Shown here: positions 54,238 to 62,546 of the stretch, in pieces
Layout of the letters: every line of letters starts with the position of its first letter
Numbering within the stretch: position 1 is the stretch's first letter
Assembly (NCBI RefSeq): GCF_020782875.1
Contig: NZ_JAJGBN010000002.1
Span: forward strand, 186,001-250,000
Direction of reading: 5' to 3'
Length of the DNA stretch: 64,000 nt
Source of the DNA: Allomuricauda sp. M10
GTDB taxonomy: Bacteria; Bacteroidota; Bacteroidia; Flavobacteriales; Flavobacteriaceae
Made by a program: the position numbers and the translations under genes
Notes under the pieces: generated by a model
The model's database searches: none
The model's input: the letters and a program-made list of their open reading frames with translations, nothing else
Told to the model about the DNA's origin: nothing

Positions 54238-55509
54238 TTATTCAGAGGATGCAATGGCCTGGGCCGCCAAATAGGCCCCTGTCCAGGCATTTTGAAAGTT
54301 GAAGCCACCTGTTATGGCATCCACATTGATGATTTCCCCTGCAAAATAAAGGGTCGGGTGGATTCTGCTTTCAAAAGTCTTAAAATTGATTTCCTTGAGG
54401 TCTACCCCCCCGGCGGTTACAAATTCTTCCTTGAAAGTACTTTTTCCATCCACTTTAAAAGTGCTTGCAGTGAGTTGTTCTGACAATTTTTGAAGTTTTT
54501 CCTTGGTTAGGTCCGCCCATCTATCCTCCTGTCCAATATTTGCTGCCTGCACCAACTTGGCCCATAACCGTTTGGGGATATCCACGGCATGTGTTCGGAG
54601 TACTGTTTTTTTGGCATCAACGCCCTTTATTTCGCGTAAATAGGCCTCCATGGATTCCGTGGTGTATTCGGGGGTCCAATTCACTCTTATTCTAAAAGAA
54701 TAGTGGTAGTCGTTCAGGATGTTTGCCCCCCATGCACTTAACTTCAAAATGGCTGGGCCACTCAGGCCCCAATGGGTAACGAGTACCGGGCCTTCGGACA
54801 AAAGAACCGGCTCTTCTTTGGACAAGCTTTTCAACCCGAGCTCTTCCCTGTCAGAAGTGAACATTCTTTTCGGCATTACTTCCAGAGCCGCATGGGTACT
54901 CACCCCTTGTATGCCGTTCAATCTTTCATCATTGATGTTAAAAGTGAACAAGGAAGGAGTTGGAGGTACAATCTGATGCCCCATAGCCTGCAATTGTTCC
55001 CAAATTTTCGGATTGCTGCCCGTAGTCAACAATAGCCTTTTGGCATAATAGTGCTTGTTCATGGTGGTCACTTGCCAACCTTCATCCACCTTTTGAAACG
55101 CCTTTACCGAACTATTTTTCAGCACTTGCACCCCTAATTTACTCGATTCTCCCATCAAGCAATCGATTATGGTCTGGGAGGAGTCGCTTACCGGAAATAC
55201 ACGGCCATCCTCTTCAATTTTTAAGGAAACCCCTCGTTCCTCAAAAAAGGCCATGACATCAATTGGGGCATATTTATGGAATGGACCCAGAAGTTCCTTT
55301 TCCCCGCGAGGATAATTTAGGGTCAGTTCCTTGGGGGAAAATTCACCATGGGTGACATTGCAGCGCCCTCCGCCAGAAACCTTTACCTTGGCTAGTACGC
55401 TTTTTCCGCGTTCAAATATGGCAATTTTGAGATGTGGAGCCTTTTCAGCAATGTGAATAGCCGCATAAAATCCTGCTGCACCGCCCCCAACGATTATGAC
55501 ATCGAACAT
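54238..55509 (-). CDS. HI0933-like flavoprotein (NAD(P)/FAD-dependent)
   Basis: 423 residues. FAD loop IVGGGAAGFYAAIHIAE (5-21), SGGGRCNVTH, and the C-terminal GEIINVDAITGGFNFQNAWTGAYLA identify the TIGR00275/HI0933 family, whose function is not established (some are annotated as aminoacetone oxidases). The middle insert (about 190-340) is the usual beta-barrel/helical domain. Its ATG shares one base with the stop of the upstream diesterase gene, so the two are coupled. Confidence 0.9.
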   Translation of the reverse strand: MFDVIIVGGGAAGFYAAIHIAEKAPHLKIAIFERGKSVLAKVKVSGGGRCNVTHGEFSPKELTLNYPRGEKELLGPFHKYAPIDVMAFFEERGVSLKIEEDGRVFPVSDSSQTIIDCLMGESSKLGVQVLKNSSVKAFQKVDEGWQVTTMNKHYYAKRLLLTTGSNPKIWEQLQAMGHQIVPPTPSLFTFNINDERLNGIQGVSTHAALEVMPKRMFTSDREELGLKSLSKEEPVLLSEGPVLVTHWGLSGPAILKLSAWGANILNDYHYSFRIRVNWTPEYTTESMEAYLREIKGVDAKKTVLRTHAVDIPKRLWAKLVQAANIGQEDRWADLTKEKLQKLSEQLTASTFKVDGKSTFKEEFVTAGGVDLKEINFKTFESRIHPTLYFAGEIINVDAITGGFNFQNAWTGAYLAAQAIASSE

Positions 55510-56261
55510 TACTTCACGCGTTCAGGATAGTTGGTGATAATACCATCCACCCCGAAAGATTCCACGAGCTGGATGTCTTCGGGTTCGTTGACCGTCCAGG
55601 TGTACACCTTAAGGCCTTCATCTTGTATCTTGGCCGTATTCTCCTTCGTCAATGACTTAAAATGGGGGTTTATGGCCACAGCTTTCAATTCTTTGGCTAT
55701 ATCCAGTGCCCGCAAAGGATCTTGGTCGGTAAGAATGGCAATTTGAATATCCTTGTTATATTCTCGCATGACCTTGAGTTCATCCCACTTAAAACTGGAA
55801 ATCAGAATATTCTCCGGCAACCATCCCTTATCCTCTATGTAATGAGTAACAATTTTGTTAACCCTATCCGCTGTTCCCGCACCCTTCAATTCAATGTTCA
55901 AGGCCACTTTATTGTCTATAGTTTTCAGAACATCCTTCAGCTCTGGAATCTTATGATTACCCTCCAAGGTGAGCTGTCTCACCTCTACAATATTGTAGTC
56001 CTCAATTTTTCCGCCCCCATTGCTTAGTCTTGATACGTCCTCATCATGGAACACCACAATTTCTCCACTTTTAATTTTGAAGACATCTATTTCAATCATG
56101 TCAACACCAAAATCCATTGCTTTTTGAATGGACGCCAAAGTGTTTTCGGTCTCGTGTCCCATGGCTCCCCTGTGTCCAATGACCAATGGTTTTGAATTTT
56201 TCATTTGACAACTGCTGAAAATTAAAATGGCAAAAAAAGCCACAATTACATTTCTGTTCAT
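55509..56261 (-). CDS. Glycerophosphodiester phosphodiesterase lipoprotein
   Basis: 250 residues from ATG 56261. The lipoprotein signal ends IFSSC (Cys18). VIGHRGAMGHETENTLASI and MIEIDVFKIKSGEIVVFHDEDVSRLSNG carry the catalytic His pair, Glu, Asp and His of the GDPD family. It releases sn-glycerol 3-phosphate from glycerophosphodiesters, presumably in the periplasm. The nearby glpK/glpF pair suggests shared glycerol use. I reject the longer frame from 56351 because it lacks the signal sequence at its start. Confidence 0.9.
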   Translation of the reverse strand: MNRNVIVAFFAILIFSSCQMKNSKPLVIGHRGAMGHETENTLASIQKAMDFGVDMIEIDVFKIKSGEIVVFHDEDVSRLSNGGGKIEDYNIVEVRQLTLEGNHKIPELKDVLKTIDNKVALNIELKGAGTADRVNKIVTHYIEDKGWLPENILISSFKWDELKVMREYNKDIQIAILTDQDPLRALDIAKELKAVAINPHFKSLTKENTAKIQDEGLKVYTWTVNEPEDIQLVESFGVDGIITNYPERVK

Positions 56262-56447
56262 TGTTTGGTTCGTTTTGTTTTTAAAAATACAACTTGAAAC
56301 CGAATTGAAAGTTGGTTTTAACTTTATAAAATCGCAAAAAAAATAGAGCAAAATGATTATTGCTCAATTATTTGGACCATATTTTAACGATACGTGAATT
56401 TTAATTTGATACATTTAACACATCAATAACCAATTAAAACAACTATT

Positions 56448-56867
56448 ATGTTTTCAAAATCCAATTTACTGGCCACTTTGGTGGGAACTATTGTCATGTT
56501 TTTCTTGGGGTACCTGATTTGGGGTATCGCCACTGTAGACTTTTTTGGAGAGCATACGCTTGTAAATGTCATGAAAGAGGTTCCCGATCTGGGAATAATA
56601 GCGCTTGCCAACCTCATTGCCGTTTTTGCCCTAAGTACTCTCTATGGAAAATGGGCCCGTGGGCACCACTCCATGGGTGAAGGTTTTCAATTTGGTGCTT
56701 GGATCGGAGTTTTCGTAGGGATAGGTATGGGCCTTTTGAACTATGGAACAACCGAATGGATGGATTTGACCGGATACATGGCAGAGGCCATACTTGATAT
56801 TGTCTTTTATGGTATCCTCGGAGCGGTAATTGGGTTTGTCTATCAAAAAACCGCTGCAAAGGCATAA
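56448..56867 (+). CDS. Small membrane protein, four helices
   Basis: 139 residues. Four membrane helices (about 7-28, 46-63, 80-98, 112-132) with WGIATVDFF and YGKWARGHHSMGEGFQFGAWIGVFVGIG. The pattern resembles DUF1761-like membrane proteins, but I am not sure. Function unknown. It ends at a terminator shared with the convergent GH13 gene. Confidence 0.7.
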   Translation: MFSKSNLLATLVGTIVMFFLGYLIWGIATVDFFGEHTLVNVMKEVPDLGIIALANLIAVFALSTLYGKWARGHHSMGEGFQFGAWIGVFVGIGMGLLNYGTTEWMDLTGYMAEAILDIVFYGILGAVIGFVYQKTAAKA

Positions 56868-56891
56868 AAATTAATAACCATCTTTATTAAG

Positions 56892-56919
56892 GGCGGATTA
56901 ATCGTAATCCGCCTTTTTT
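56892..56919. terminator. Bidirectional-looking terminator
   Basis: A perfect 9-bp stem GGCGGATTA/TAATCCGCC with loop ATCG is followed by TTTTTT on the plus strand. The stop codon of the minus-strand GH13 gene lies in the T run. Useful mainly for the plus-strand gene. Confidence 0.8.
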
Positions 56920-58789
56920 ATTCAGCCAACCTAAAAATATAAGACTGCAACGGCGCCAATTGAACGGTTATACTGCCTTGTCCATTTTCAATTTTAAGCT
57001 TGGGTTCCACTACATGATACAAGACTTCCTGCAATGGATATTCCCTATTCTCCAATTGCCATTTGGCTATTACATCTCCTGGAACCTTTAGGTCAAGAGT
57101 GTAGCTTTTTGTCGTATCAAAATTGGATATAATGATGAGCTTTTCGCTATCGGACCAACGCACATAGGAAAGCACCCGATGGTCATAAGTTGCTGTGTGT
57201 TCCTTATTATAAAAATGGATTTCCTGGTATTCCCCCATTAAAGCATCACTTTGAATGGTGAAGTTCAACAGCCGTTTATAAAAATCGCGGAGGCCCTTTT
57301 CTTCCGAAGAGAGTTGACCGCCATCAAACTTTTTATCGTTCACCCATCTTTGGTGATGTGGCACCCCAATATAATCGAATATGGAAGTTCTAGAAGGTTT
57401 CCCAAACCCTGCATCTTCCGCACCGGGCTCTCCCACTTCCTGCCCGAAATAGATCATGGTAGGGGAAGTACTGATCGTGGCTGAAACAACCATGGCGGGT
57501 TTGGCAATCTCCGCTTTACCTACAAACTCTGGACTGGCAATCCTTTGTTCATCATGGTTTTCCAAAAAATGGAGCATGTGGTGTTCAATATCGCCCATGC
57601 CTTTTTGAACGACGGGAATGTGGTCCGTCCAACCATATCCTTTCATGATATGCTTGATGCTGTCATAAAGCTCTACCTTGTCGTACAGGTAGTCCATCTT
57701 GCCTTTAAAAATATAATCTCGGTATAAACTTGGATTGTAAACTTCGGCTAACAAAAAAGCATCGGGATTCTTCATTTTGATATTGGAATTGAGGTAGCTC
57801 CAAAATTCCACAGGGACCATTTCGGCCATATCAAAACGGAACCCATCCACTCCAAAATCGAGCCAATACAAGGCTATATCCTTGAACTTGTGCCATGAAT
57901 CGGGCAGGGTCTTGTCTTTCCAAAATTCATAATGGGCCTGGTAATCCTTACCGCCGAAATCACTTGGCAGTTCCACAAAATCTTTTGTGCCATCTGGCCT
58001 GACCCCATAATTGACCTTTACCGTTTCATACCAATCATAAAAATCGGGTTGGGCCAATCGAGATCCATTGCCGGTCCATTTTGCAGGATTTTCTTCAAAC
58101 TTGGAATCGGCCATTTTATTAGCCTCACCGCCTAAAGGCAAATACCCCTCTTTCCACTCGGGAACTTTGAAAGCTTGACCTGGGATATAATAAAAGTTAT
58201 TGTTGACGTCGTATTCTTTATTGGCGTCATCTGCCGCACCAAAATCTTCTACGCCATCAGGATTGGTCTTTCCTTCGTAATTGCGAGCCACATGATTGGG
58301 AACAATATCGATGATGACCTTCATTCCCGCCTTGTGCGTCCGATCAATGAGCTCCTTGAATTCTTCCAATCGATTTGCAGGGTCCGTGGCCAAATCTGGG
58401 TTTACATTGTAGTAATCCTTTACCGCATAGGGAGATCCAGCACGACCCTTCACCACATCCGGGTCATCATTGGAAATGCCAACAGAAGTGTAATCATTGA
58501 TCAAAGCATGATGGGGCACACCGGTATACCAAATATGGGTAATCCCAAGATCTTTAATTTCCTTAAGGGCTTTCTCGTCGAAATCGGCAAATTTACCCAC
58601 TCCATTTTCTTCAATGGTTCCCCAAGGTTTGTTGTTGGTATTGGTATTACCGAACAAACGGGTGAACACTTGATAGACAACAGCTTTCTTTTTCATCGGC
58701 ATCTCAACTTGTTTCTGGTCGGTTTCCTGTTTGCATGAAGATGCGACCCCAAGCACTACCAGAAAAGTGATGAAGCGATTGATTTTCAT
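56918..58789 (-). CDS. GH13 alpha-amylase family lipoprotein
   Basis: 623 residues. Lipoprotein signal ends VASSC (Cys19). GH13 catalytic motifs in order: IIDIVPNHVARN, GVDGFRFDMAEM (nucleophile Asp), FLLAEVYNP (acid/base Glu) and FLENHDEQR (stabilising Asp). A C-terminal beta domain follows. It probably cuts starch- or glycogen-type alpha-1,4-glucans in the periplasm or at the surface. It overlaps the GH65 gene by 4 bases and belongs to a maltose-type locus with LacI and SusC. Confidence 0.93.
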   Translation of the reverse strand: MKINRFITFLVVLGVASSCKQETDQKQVEMPMKKKAVVYQVFTRLFGNTNTNNKPWGTIEENGVGKFADFDEKALKEIKDLGITHIWYTGVPHHALINDYTSVGISNDDPDVVKGRAGSPYAVKDYYNVNPDLATDPANRLEEFKELIDRTHKAGMKVIIDIVPNHVARNYEGKTNPDGVEDFGAADDANKEYDVNNNFYYIPGQAFKVPEWKEGYLPLGGEANKMADSKFEENPAKWTGNGSRLAQPDFYDWYETVKVNYGVRPDGTKDFVELPSDFGGKDYQAHYEFWKDKTLPDSWHKFKDIALYWLDFGVDGFRFDMAEMVPVEFWSYLNSNIKMKNPDAFLLAEVYNPSLYRDYIFKGKMDYLYDKVELYDSIKHIMKGYGWTDHIPVVQKGMGDIEHHMLHFLENHDEQRIASPEFVGKAEIAKPAMVVSATISTSPTMIYFGQEVGEPGAEDAGFGKPSRTSIFDYIGVPHHQRWVNDKKFDGGQLSSEEKGLRDFYKRLLNFTIQSDALMGEYQEIHFYNKEHTATYDHRVLSYVRWSDSEKLIIISNFDTTKSYTLDLKVPGDVIAKWQLENREYPLQEVLYHVVEPKLKIENGQGSITVQLAPLQSYIFRLAE

Positions 58790-61092
58790 GCGGTAATTCT
58801 TTTTCCCGGAACCAATTCCACAAACTTTCCATTGACCAATATGGCCAACTTTTGGTCACCTGTCACTTCAAAGAAGGTGCCTTTTTTAGAGGCTATAATG
58901 GTAACGATCTGGTTCCTGAAATTGACCTTGAACGAAAAGGATTCCCATTGCTCCGGAATCTGGGGCTCAAATGATAAGGTGTCATCCACAATTCTCATGC
59001 CTCCAAATCCTTCCACGATGCTCATCCAAGTTCCGGCCATGGAAGTTATATGAAGTCCTTCTTCCACTTCCTTATTGTAATCGTCAAGATCCAAACGAGA
59101 TGTTCTTAAATAGAAGGTATACGCCTGCTCCATCCTGCCCAATTTGGCCGCTTGAATGCTATGCACGCAAGGAGACAAAGAGGATTCATGGACCGTAAAT
59201 GGCTCGTAAAAATCGAAATGTCGCTCAAGATTTTCCTTGCTGAAATGATCTTCAAAAAAGTAAAATCCTTGAAGCACATCGGCTTGTTTGATATAAGGTG
59301 ATCGCAAGATGCGGTCCCAGCTCCATTTTTGGTTGATGGGGCGTTGGGCCTTGCTCAAATCCTGCACTTTGATCATTTCCTTATCCAAAAACCCATCTTG
59401 TTGCAAGAACACCTGATGTTTTTCAGAATAGGGAAAATACATATTGGCAGCAACCTTGGCCCAATCCTTGATCTCGGTCTCGGTCAACTTGGTCTTGGCC
59501 ATGATCCGTTCATGATCATCAGCGTAATCCTCGGCCACTACCCCAATTTGTTCAATGGCATACTCCATACACCATTTGGCCAAGTAATTGGTATACCAGT
59601 TATTATTGACGTTGTTCTCATATTCATTGGGACCAGTGACGCCCAACATAACGTATTTCTGTTTCTCTTCCGAAAAATTGACGCGTTGGTGCCAGAATCT
59701 AGCAATCCCGATCAACACTTCCAATCCCATTTTAGGGATATAACTGTAATCGCCTGTGAATCGATAGTAATTATAAACGGCAAAAGCAATGGCTCCGTTC
59801 CTATGGATTTCCTCGAAAGTGATCTCCCATTCGTTGTGACATTCTTCCCCATTCATGGTTACCATGGGGTATAGGGCGGCCCCGTTGGAAAATCCTAATT
59901 TTTCAGCATTCTCAATGGCCTTGGGTAAATGGTTGTACCTGTATTGAAGCAGGTTCCAAGCCACTTGCTGGTTTTTGGTTGCCATGTAGAACGGCAGACA
60001 ATAAGCTTCGGTATCCCAATAGGTGCTTCCTCCGTATTTTTCACCGGTAAAGCCTTTGGGACCTATGTTCAAACGGGAATCCTTGCCCAAATAGGTTTGG
60101 TTCAGTTGAAAGATATTGAAACGGATGCCCTGCTGGGCCTTTACATCTCCTTCAATAGTAATGTCGCTCATCTCCCAAATTTGGCCCCAATCTTCTTTTT
60201 GTTTTTGAAGAAGGGCATCAAAACCCAATTCAGTAGCTTTGTTCAAAACCGTGTTGGCAGCATCTGTCAGTTTATCCTTGGGATGGTTTCTATCCACTGC
60301 ATACCCTCCAAATTTTATTAGGGTGATGGTTTCATTCTTCCCAGCTTGAACCGTATAGGTGTGTCCTACCAAGGTTTCGGATTGTTCAACCTTTGGAGCT
60401 TCTTCAATTTTCTCCCCATCTACAAACACTTCGGCCTGCATAAAAGTGCATACCGAAAAATTGGTCTTCATGGTATGGGAATTCACAAAGGCCCTATTTC
60501 CTTCGGAAGTAATGTTGGTAATGTTCCAAAATTTATCGGCCCAGTTACTGTCCATGTTTTTGATGCCTCCATCCACATAGGGTGTCAAGGACACTTCCGC
60601 ATCGCCATTCAACACTTGAAGATTGTACTGAATGGCCCCGGTTTCATCCAAAGAAAGGCTAAGGAAGCGGATCACCTCCACAGCCACTTCGAGTCCATTG
60701 GGCATGGTAGCCACAAAGCTGCGTTTGTACCAACCTTCCTTCATATTGAGCTCGCGACGGAAATTTTCCACCTTTTTACAAGTGTTCAGATCCAAAGGCT
60801 CTTGGTTGATAGCGATGTTGATCCCGATCCAATTGGGCGCATTGAGCACTTTGGCAAAATATTCGGGGTAGCCATTTTTCCACCATCCCACTCTGGTCTT
60901 GTCCGGATAATAGACCCCTGCAATATAACTTCCTTGGAAAGTTTCCCCGGTATAGTATTCTTCAAAATTGGCACGTTGTCCCATGGCCCCATTGCCTATA
61001 CTGAATAGGCTTTCAGAGGATTTGACCCTTTCATGGTCAAAACCCTCTTCAATAATGGACCAAGAATCGGCTTTTATATAATCCTGATTCAT
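58786..61092 (-). CDS. GH65 maltose phosphorylase-type enzyme
   Basis: 768 residues. Phosphorolysis of maltose (or another alpha-glucoside) to beta-glucose 1-phosphate and glucose. The full GH65 plan is present: N-terminal beta-sandwich (to about 270), the (alpha/alpha)6 barrel with STYWDTEAYCLPF, and the catalytic Glu in GEECHNEWEITFEEIHRNGA. No signal peptide, so cytoplasmic. It is distinguished from trehalose and kojibiose phosphorylases only by context: GH13 partner and LacI neighbour suggest maltose. Confidence 0.9.
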   Translation of the reverse strand: MNQDYIKADSWSIIEEGFDHERVKSSESLFSIGNGAMGQRANFEEYYTGETFQGSYIAGVYYPDKTRVGWWKNGYPEYFAKVLNAPNWIGINIAINQEPLDLNTCKKVENFRRELNMKEGWYKRSFVATMPNGLEVAVEVIRFLSLSLDETGAIQYNLQVLNGDAEVSLTPYVDGGIKNMDSNWADKFWNITNITSEGNRAFVNSHTMKTNFSVCTFMQAEVFVDGEKIEEAPKVEQSETLVGHTYTVQAGKNETITLIKFGGYAVDRNHPKDKLTDAANTVLNKATELGFDALLQKQKEDWGQIWEMSDITIEGDVKAQQGIRFNIFQLNQTYLGKDSRLNIGPKGFTGEKYGGSTYWDTEAYCLPFYMATKNQQVAWNLLQYRYNHLPKAIENAEKLGFSNGAALYPMVTMNGEECHNEWEITFEEIHRNGAIAFAVYNYYRFTGDYSYIPKMGLEVLIGIARFWHQRVNFSEEKQKYVMLGVTGPNEYENNVNNNWYTNYLAKWCMEYAIEQIGVVAEDYADDHERIMAKTKLTETEIKDWAKVAANMYFPYSEKHQVFLQQDGFLDKEMIKVQDLSKAQRPINQKWSWDRILRSPYIKQADVLQGFYFFEDHFSKENLERHFDFYEPFTVHESSLSPCVHSIQAAKLGRMEQAYTFYLRTSRLDLDDYNKEVEEGLHITSMAGTWMSIVEGFGGMRIVDDTLSFEPQIPEQWESFSFKVNFRNQIVTIIASKKGTFFEVTGDQKLAILVNGKFVELVPGKRITA

Positions 61093-61124
61093 TGATGTTT
61101 AAAATCTTGATGAGCTAATGTAAG

Positions 61125-61145
61125 CATCCTAAAACATATAGGATG
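61125..61145. other. Hairpin between lacI-type gene and GH65 gene
   Basis: A 7-bp stem CATCCTA/TAGGATG with a 7-base loop lies in the 61-base gap. No T run follows on the minus strand, so it is not a clear terminator; it may stabilise or punctuate the message. Confidence 0.3.
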
Positions 61146-61153
61146 GGGCAAAC

Positions 61154-62173
61154 TTAATGAAATATGGAATCCCTAATGACAAGGGTAGGCTCTAAAATTT
61201 TGGTCTGGTAGGTTTCTTCCTCTTCTTCGCTTTCCACTTTGTCAATTAGCAACATGGCGGAAACCTCCCCCATTTTTTCGCCATGTTGGGAAACTACGGT
61301 AAGGCTAGGATTGGCATATTTGGATAGCAGCCCATCAGTAAAACCAATGAATGCAATATCCTCTGGAATTTTAAGCCCCTTTTGCTGGGCAAGCCTCATA
61401 CTGTACACGGCGAAGATCTCGTTGACACAAAGTACGGCATCCACCTTGTGGGTGTCAAAAAAGTCCTTTATTCCTTTTTCATCCATTTCCATGGACGGCA
61501 TTCTTAGAATTTTGGATTCGTCCACTCCCAGTTTACTCTCTTTTAATGCTTTTAGGTATCCCTGGGTACGGGCCTTACTAACACTCAAGTAATCATCGGT
61601 GGTAATGAGGGCTATATTCTTTTTACCCTGTTCAATGAATTTTTTGGTTGCCATGTAAGCACCTAGTTCATCATCGATGATGACCTTGTCACAATCTATT
61701 TCATTGGTGATCCTATCAAAAAGCACAACCGGAATACCTTGATCGGTCACTTCCTTCAAGTGATTAAAATCCCCTTTTTGTTGTGTTTCGGAGGACAGGG
61801 ACATGATGAAACCGTCAATACTTCCGTTGGCCAACATTTCCATATTGATGACCTCTTTATCAAAAGATTCTTCGGAAAGACAGACGATCACGTTATACCC
61901 TTTGGCATTGGCATATTTTTCTATACCACGTATCACTGTGGTAAAAAAGTGGTGCACAATGTCCGGAATAACCACACCAATGTTCTTGGTACGTTTGTTC
62001 TTTAGGCTAATGGCAATGTTATTCGGCTTATAGTTATAGAGCTTGGCAAATGCCTGCACTTTTTCCTTGGTATCCCTACTGATTTCCTCACTGTTCTTAA
62101 GTGCTTTGGATACGGTTGAAATAGACACCTCTAACTCCCTGGCAATATCCTTTAAGGTAATCTTTGGTTTCAA
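61154..62173 (-). CDS. LacI-family transcriptional regulator
   Basis: 339 residues. The N-terminal HTH is ITLKDIARELEVSISTVSKALKNSEEISRDTKEKV, followed by a hinge and a periplasmic-binding-protein-like sugar domain (KNIGVVIPDIVHHFFTTVIRGIEKYA...). It should sense a sugar or sugar phosphate from maltose/starch breakdown and control the GH65-GH13 pair and the divergent SusC gene. A palindromic site 264-279 bases upstream of its start fits its binding-site class. Confidence 0.93.
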   Translation of the reverse strand: MKPKITLKDIARELEVSISTVSKALKNSEEISRDTKEKVQAFAKLYNYKPNNIAISLKNKRTKNIGVVIPDIVHHFFTTVIRGIEKYANAKGYNVIVCLSEESFDKEVINMEMLANGSIDGFIMSLSSETQQKGDFNHLKEVTDQGIPVVLFDRITNEIDCDKVIIDDELGAYMATKKFIEQGKKNIALITTDDYLSVSKARTQGYLKALKESKLGVDESKILRMPSMEMDEKGIKDFFDTHKVDAVLCVNEIFAVYSMRLAQQKGLKIPEDIAFIGFTDGLLSKYANPSLTVVSQHGEKMGEVSAMLLIDKVESEEEEETYQTKILEPTLVIRDSIFH

Positions 62174-62436
62174 TGTGGTATAAATTTAGTCCAGATAGAA
62201 TCAGTGCAGAAAATTACTCAATATTGGAACAAGGGAGTGGAAGAATTTGTCTTTTTAACAAAAATGATGAACTGAACCAAATAAACTTCGCCCCAAATGT
62301 TAACACAATCAAAAAATAAAAATCATATATTAGTGCCTATATTAAGGATTTCTCTAAATCGATTCGTTTATTTTGAGATATAGACAAACTAGCTTGAAAA
62401 GATTTAGTAACCCTTCATAAATCCAAAGTTATTAAC

Positions 62437-62452
62437 ACGAAACCGTTTTCGT
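62437..62452. promoter_or_regulatory. LacI-type operator
   Basis: ACGAAACCGTTTTCGT is a palindrome centred on CG with 7 of 8 pairs complementary, the shape of LacI/CcpA-class operators (arms around a central CG). It lies 23 bases upstream of the -33 region of the susC promoter, a position better suited to activation or looping than to simple blocking. Confidence 0.7.
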
Positions 62453-62474
62453 AATACATTGCAATATGCTTAAA

Positions 62475-62505
62475 TTTTGATTAACATTATTTTTATATAT
62501 GTTTA
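62475..62505 (+). promoter_or_regulatory. susC promoter
   Basis: TTTTG (62475-62479), 18-base spacer, TATGTTTA (62498-62505): flavobacterial promoter with A for the last G. Transcription would start near 62511, about 36 bases before ATG 62547. Confidence 0.65.
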
Positions 62506-62546
62506 ACACTTGAATTAAAATTAACTAAACTTAAAATTAATTATTT

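Larger units (their letters stand above)
62174..62546. other. Divergent control region of the maltose-type locus
   Basis: This 373-base gap without a gene separates the lacI-type gene (minus) from susC (plus). It is strongly A/T-rich, especially 62290-62546, and holds the palindrome at 62437-62452 and the promoter at 62475-62505. I see no ORF, riboswitch or further repeat in it. Confidence 0.7.

Noticed and set aside
58175..58738. Long plus-strand frame opposite the GH13 gene
   Set aside because: It is the antisense shadow of a GH13 gene with all catalytic motifs; its translation has no recognisable domain.
60346..61008. 220-codon plus-strand frame opposite the GH65 gene
   Set aside because: The GH65 frame is intact and complete; the opposite frame is a codon-bias artefact.
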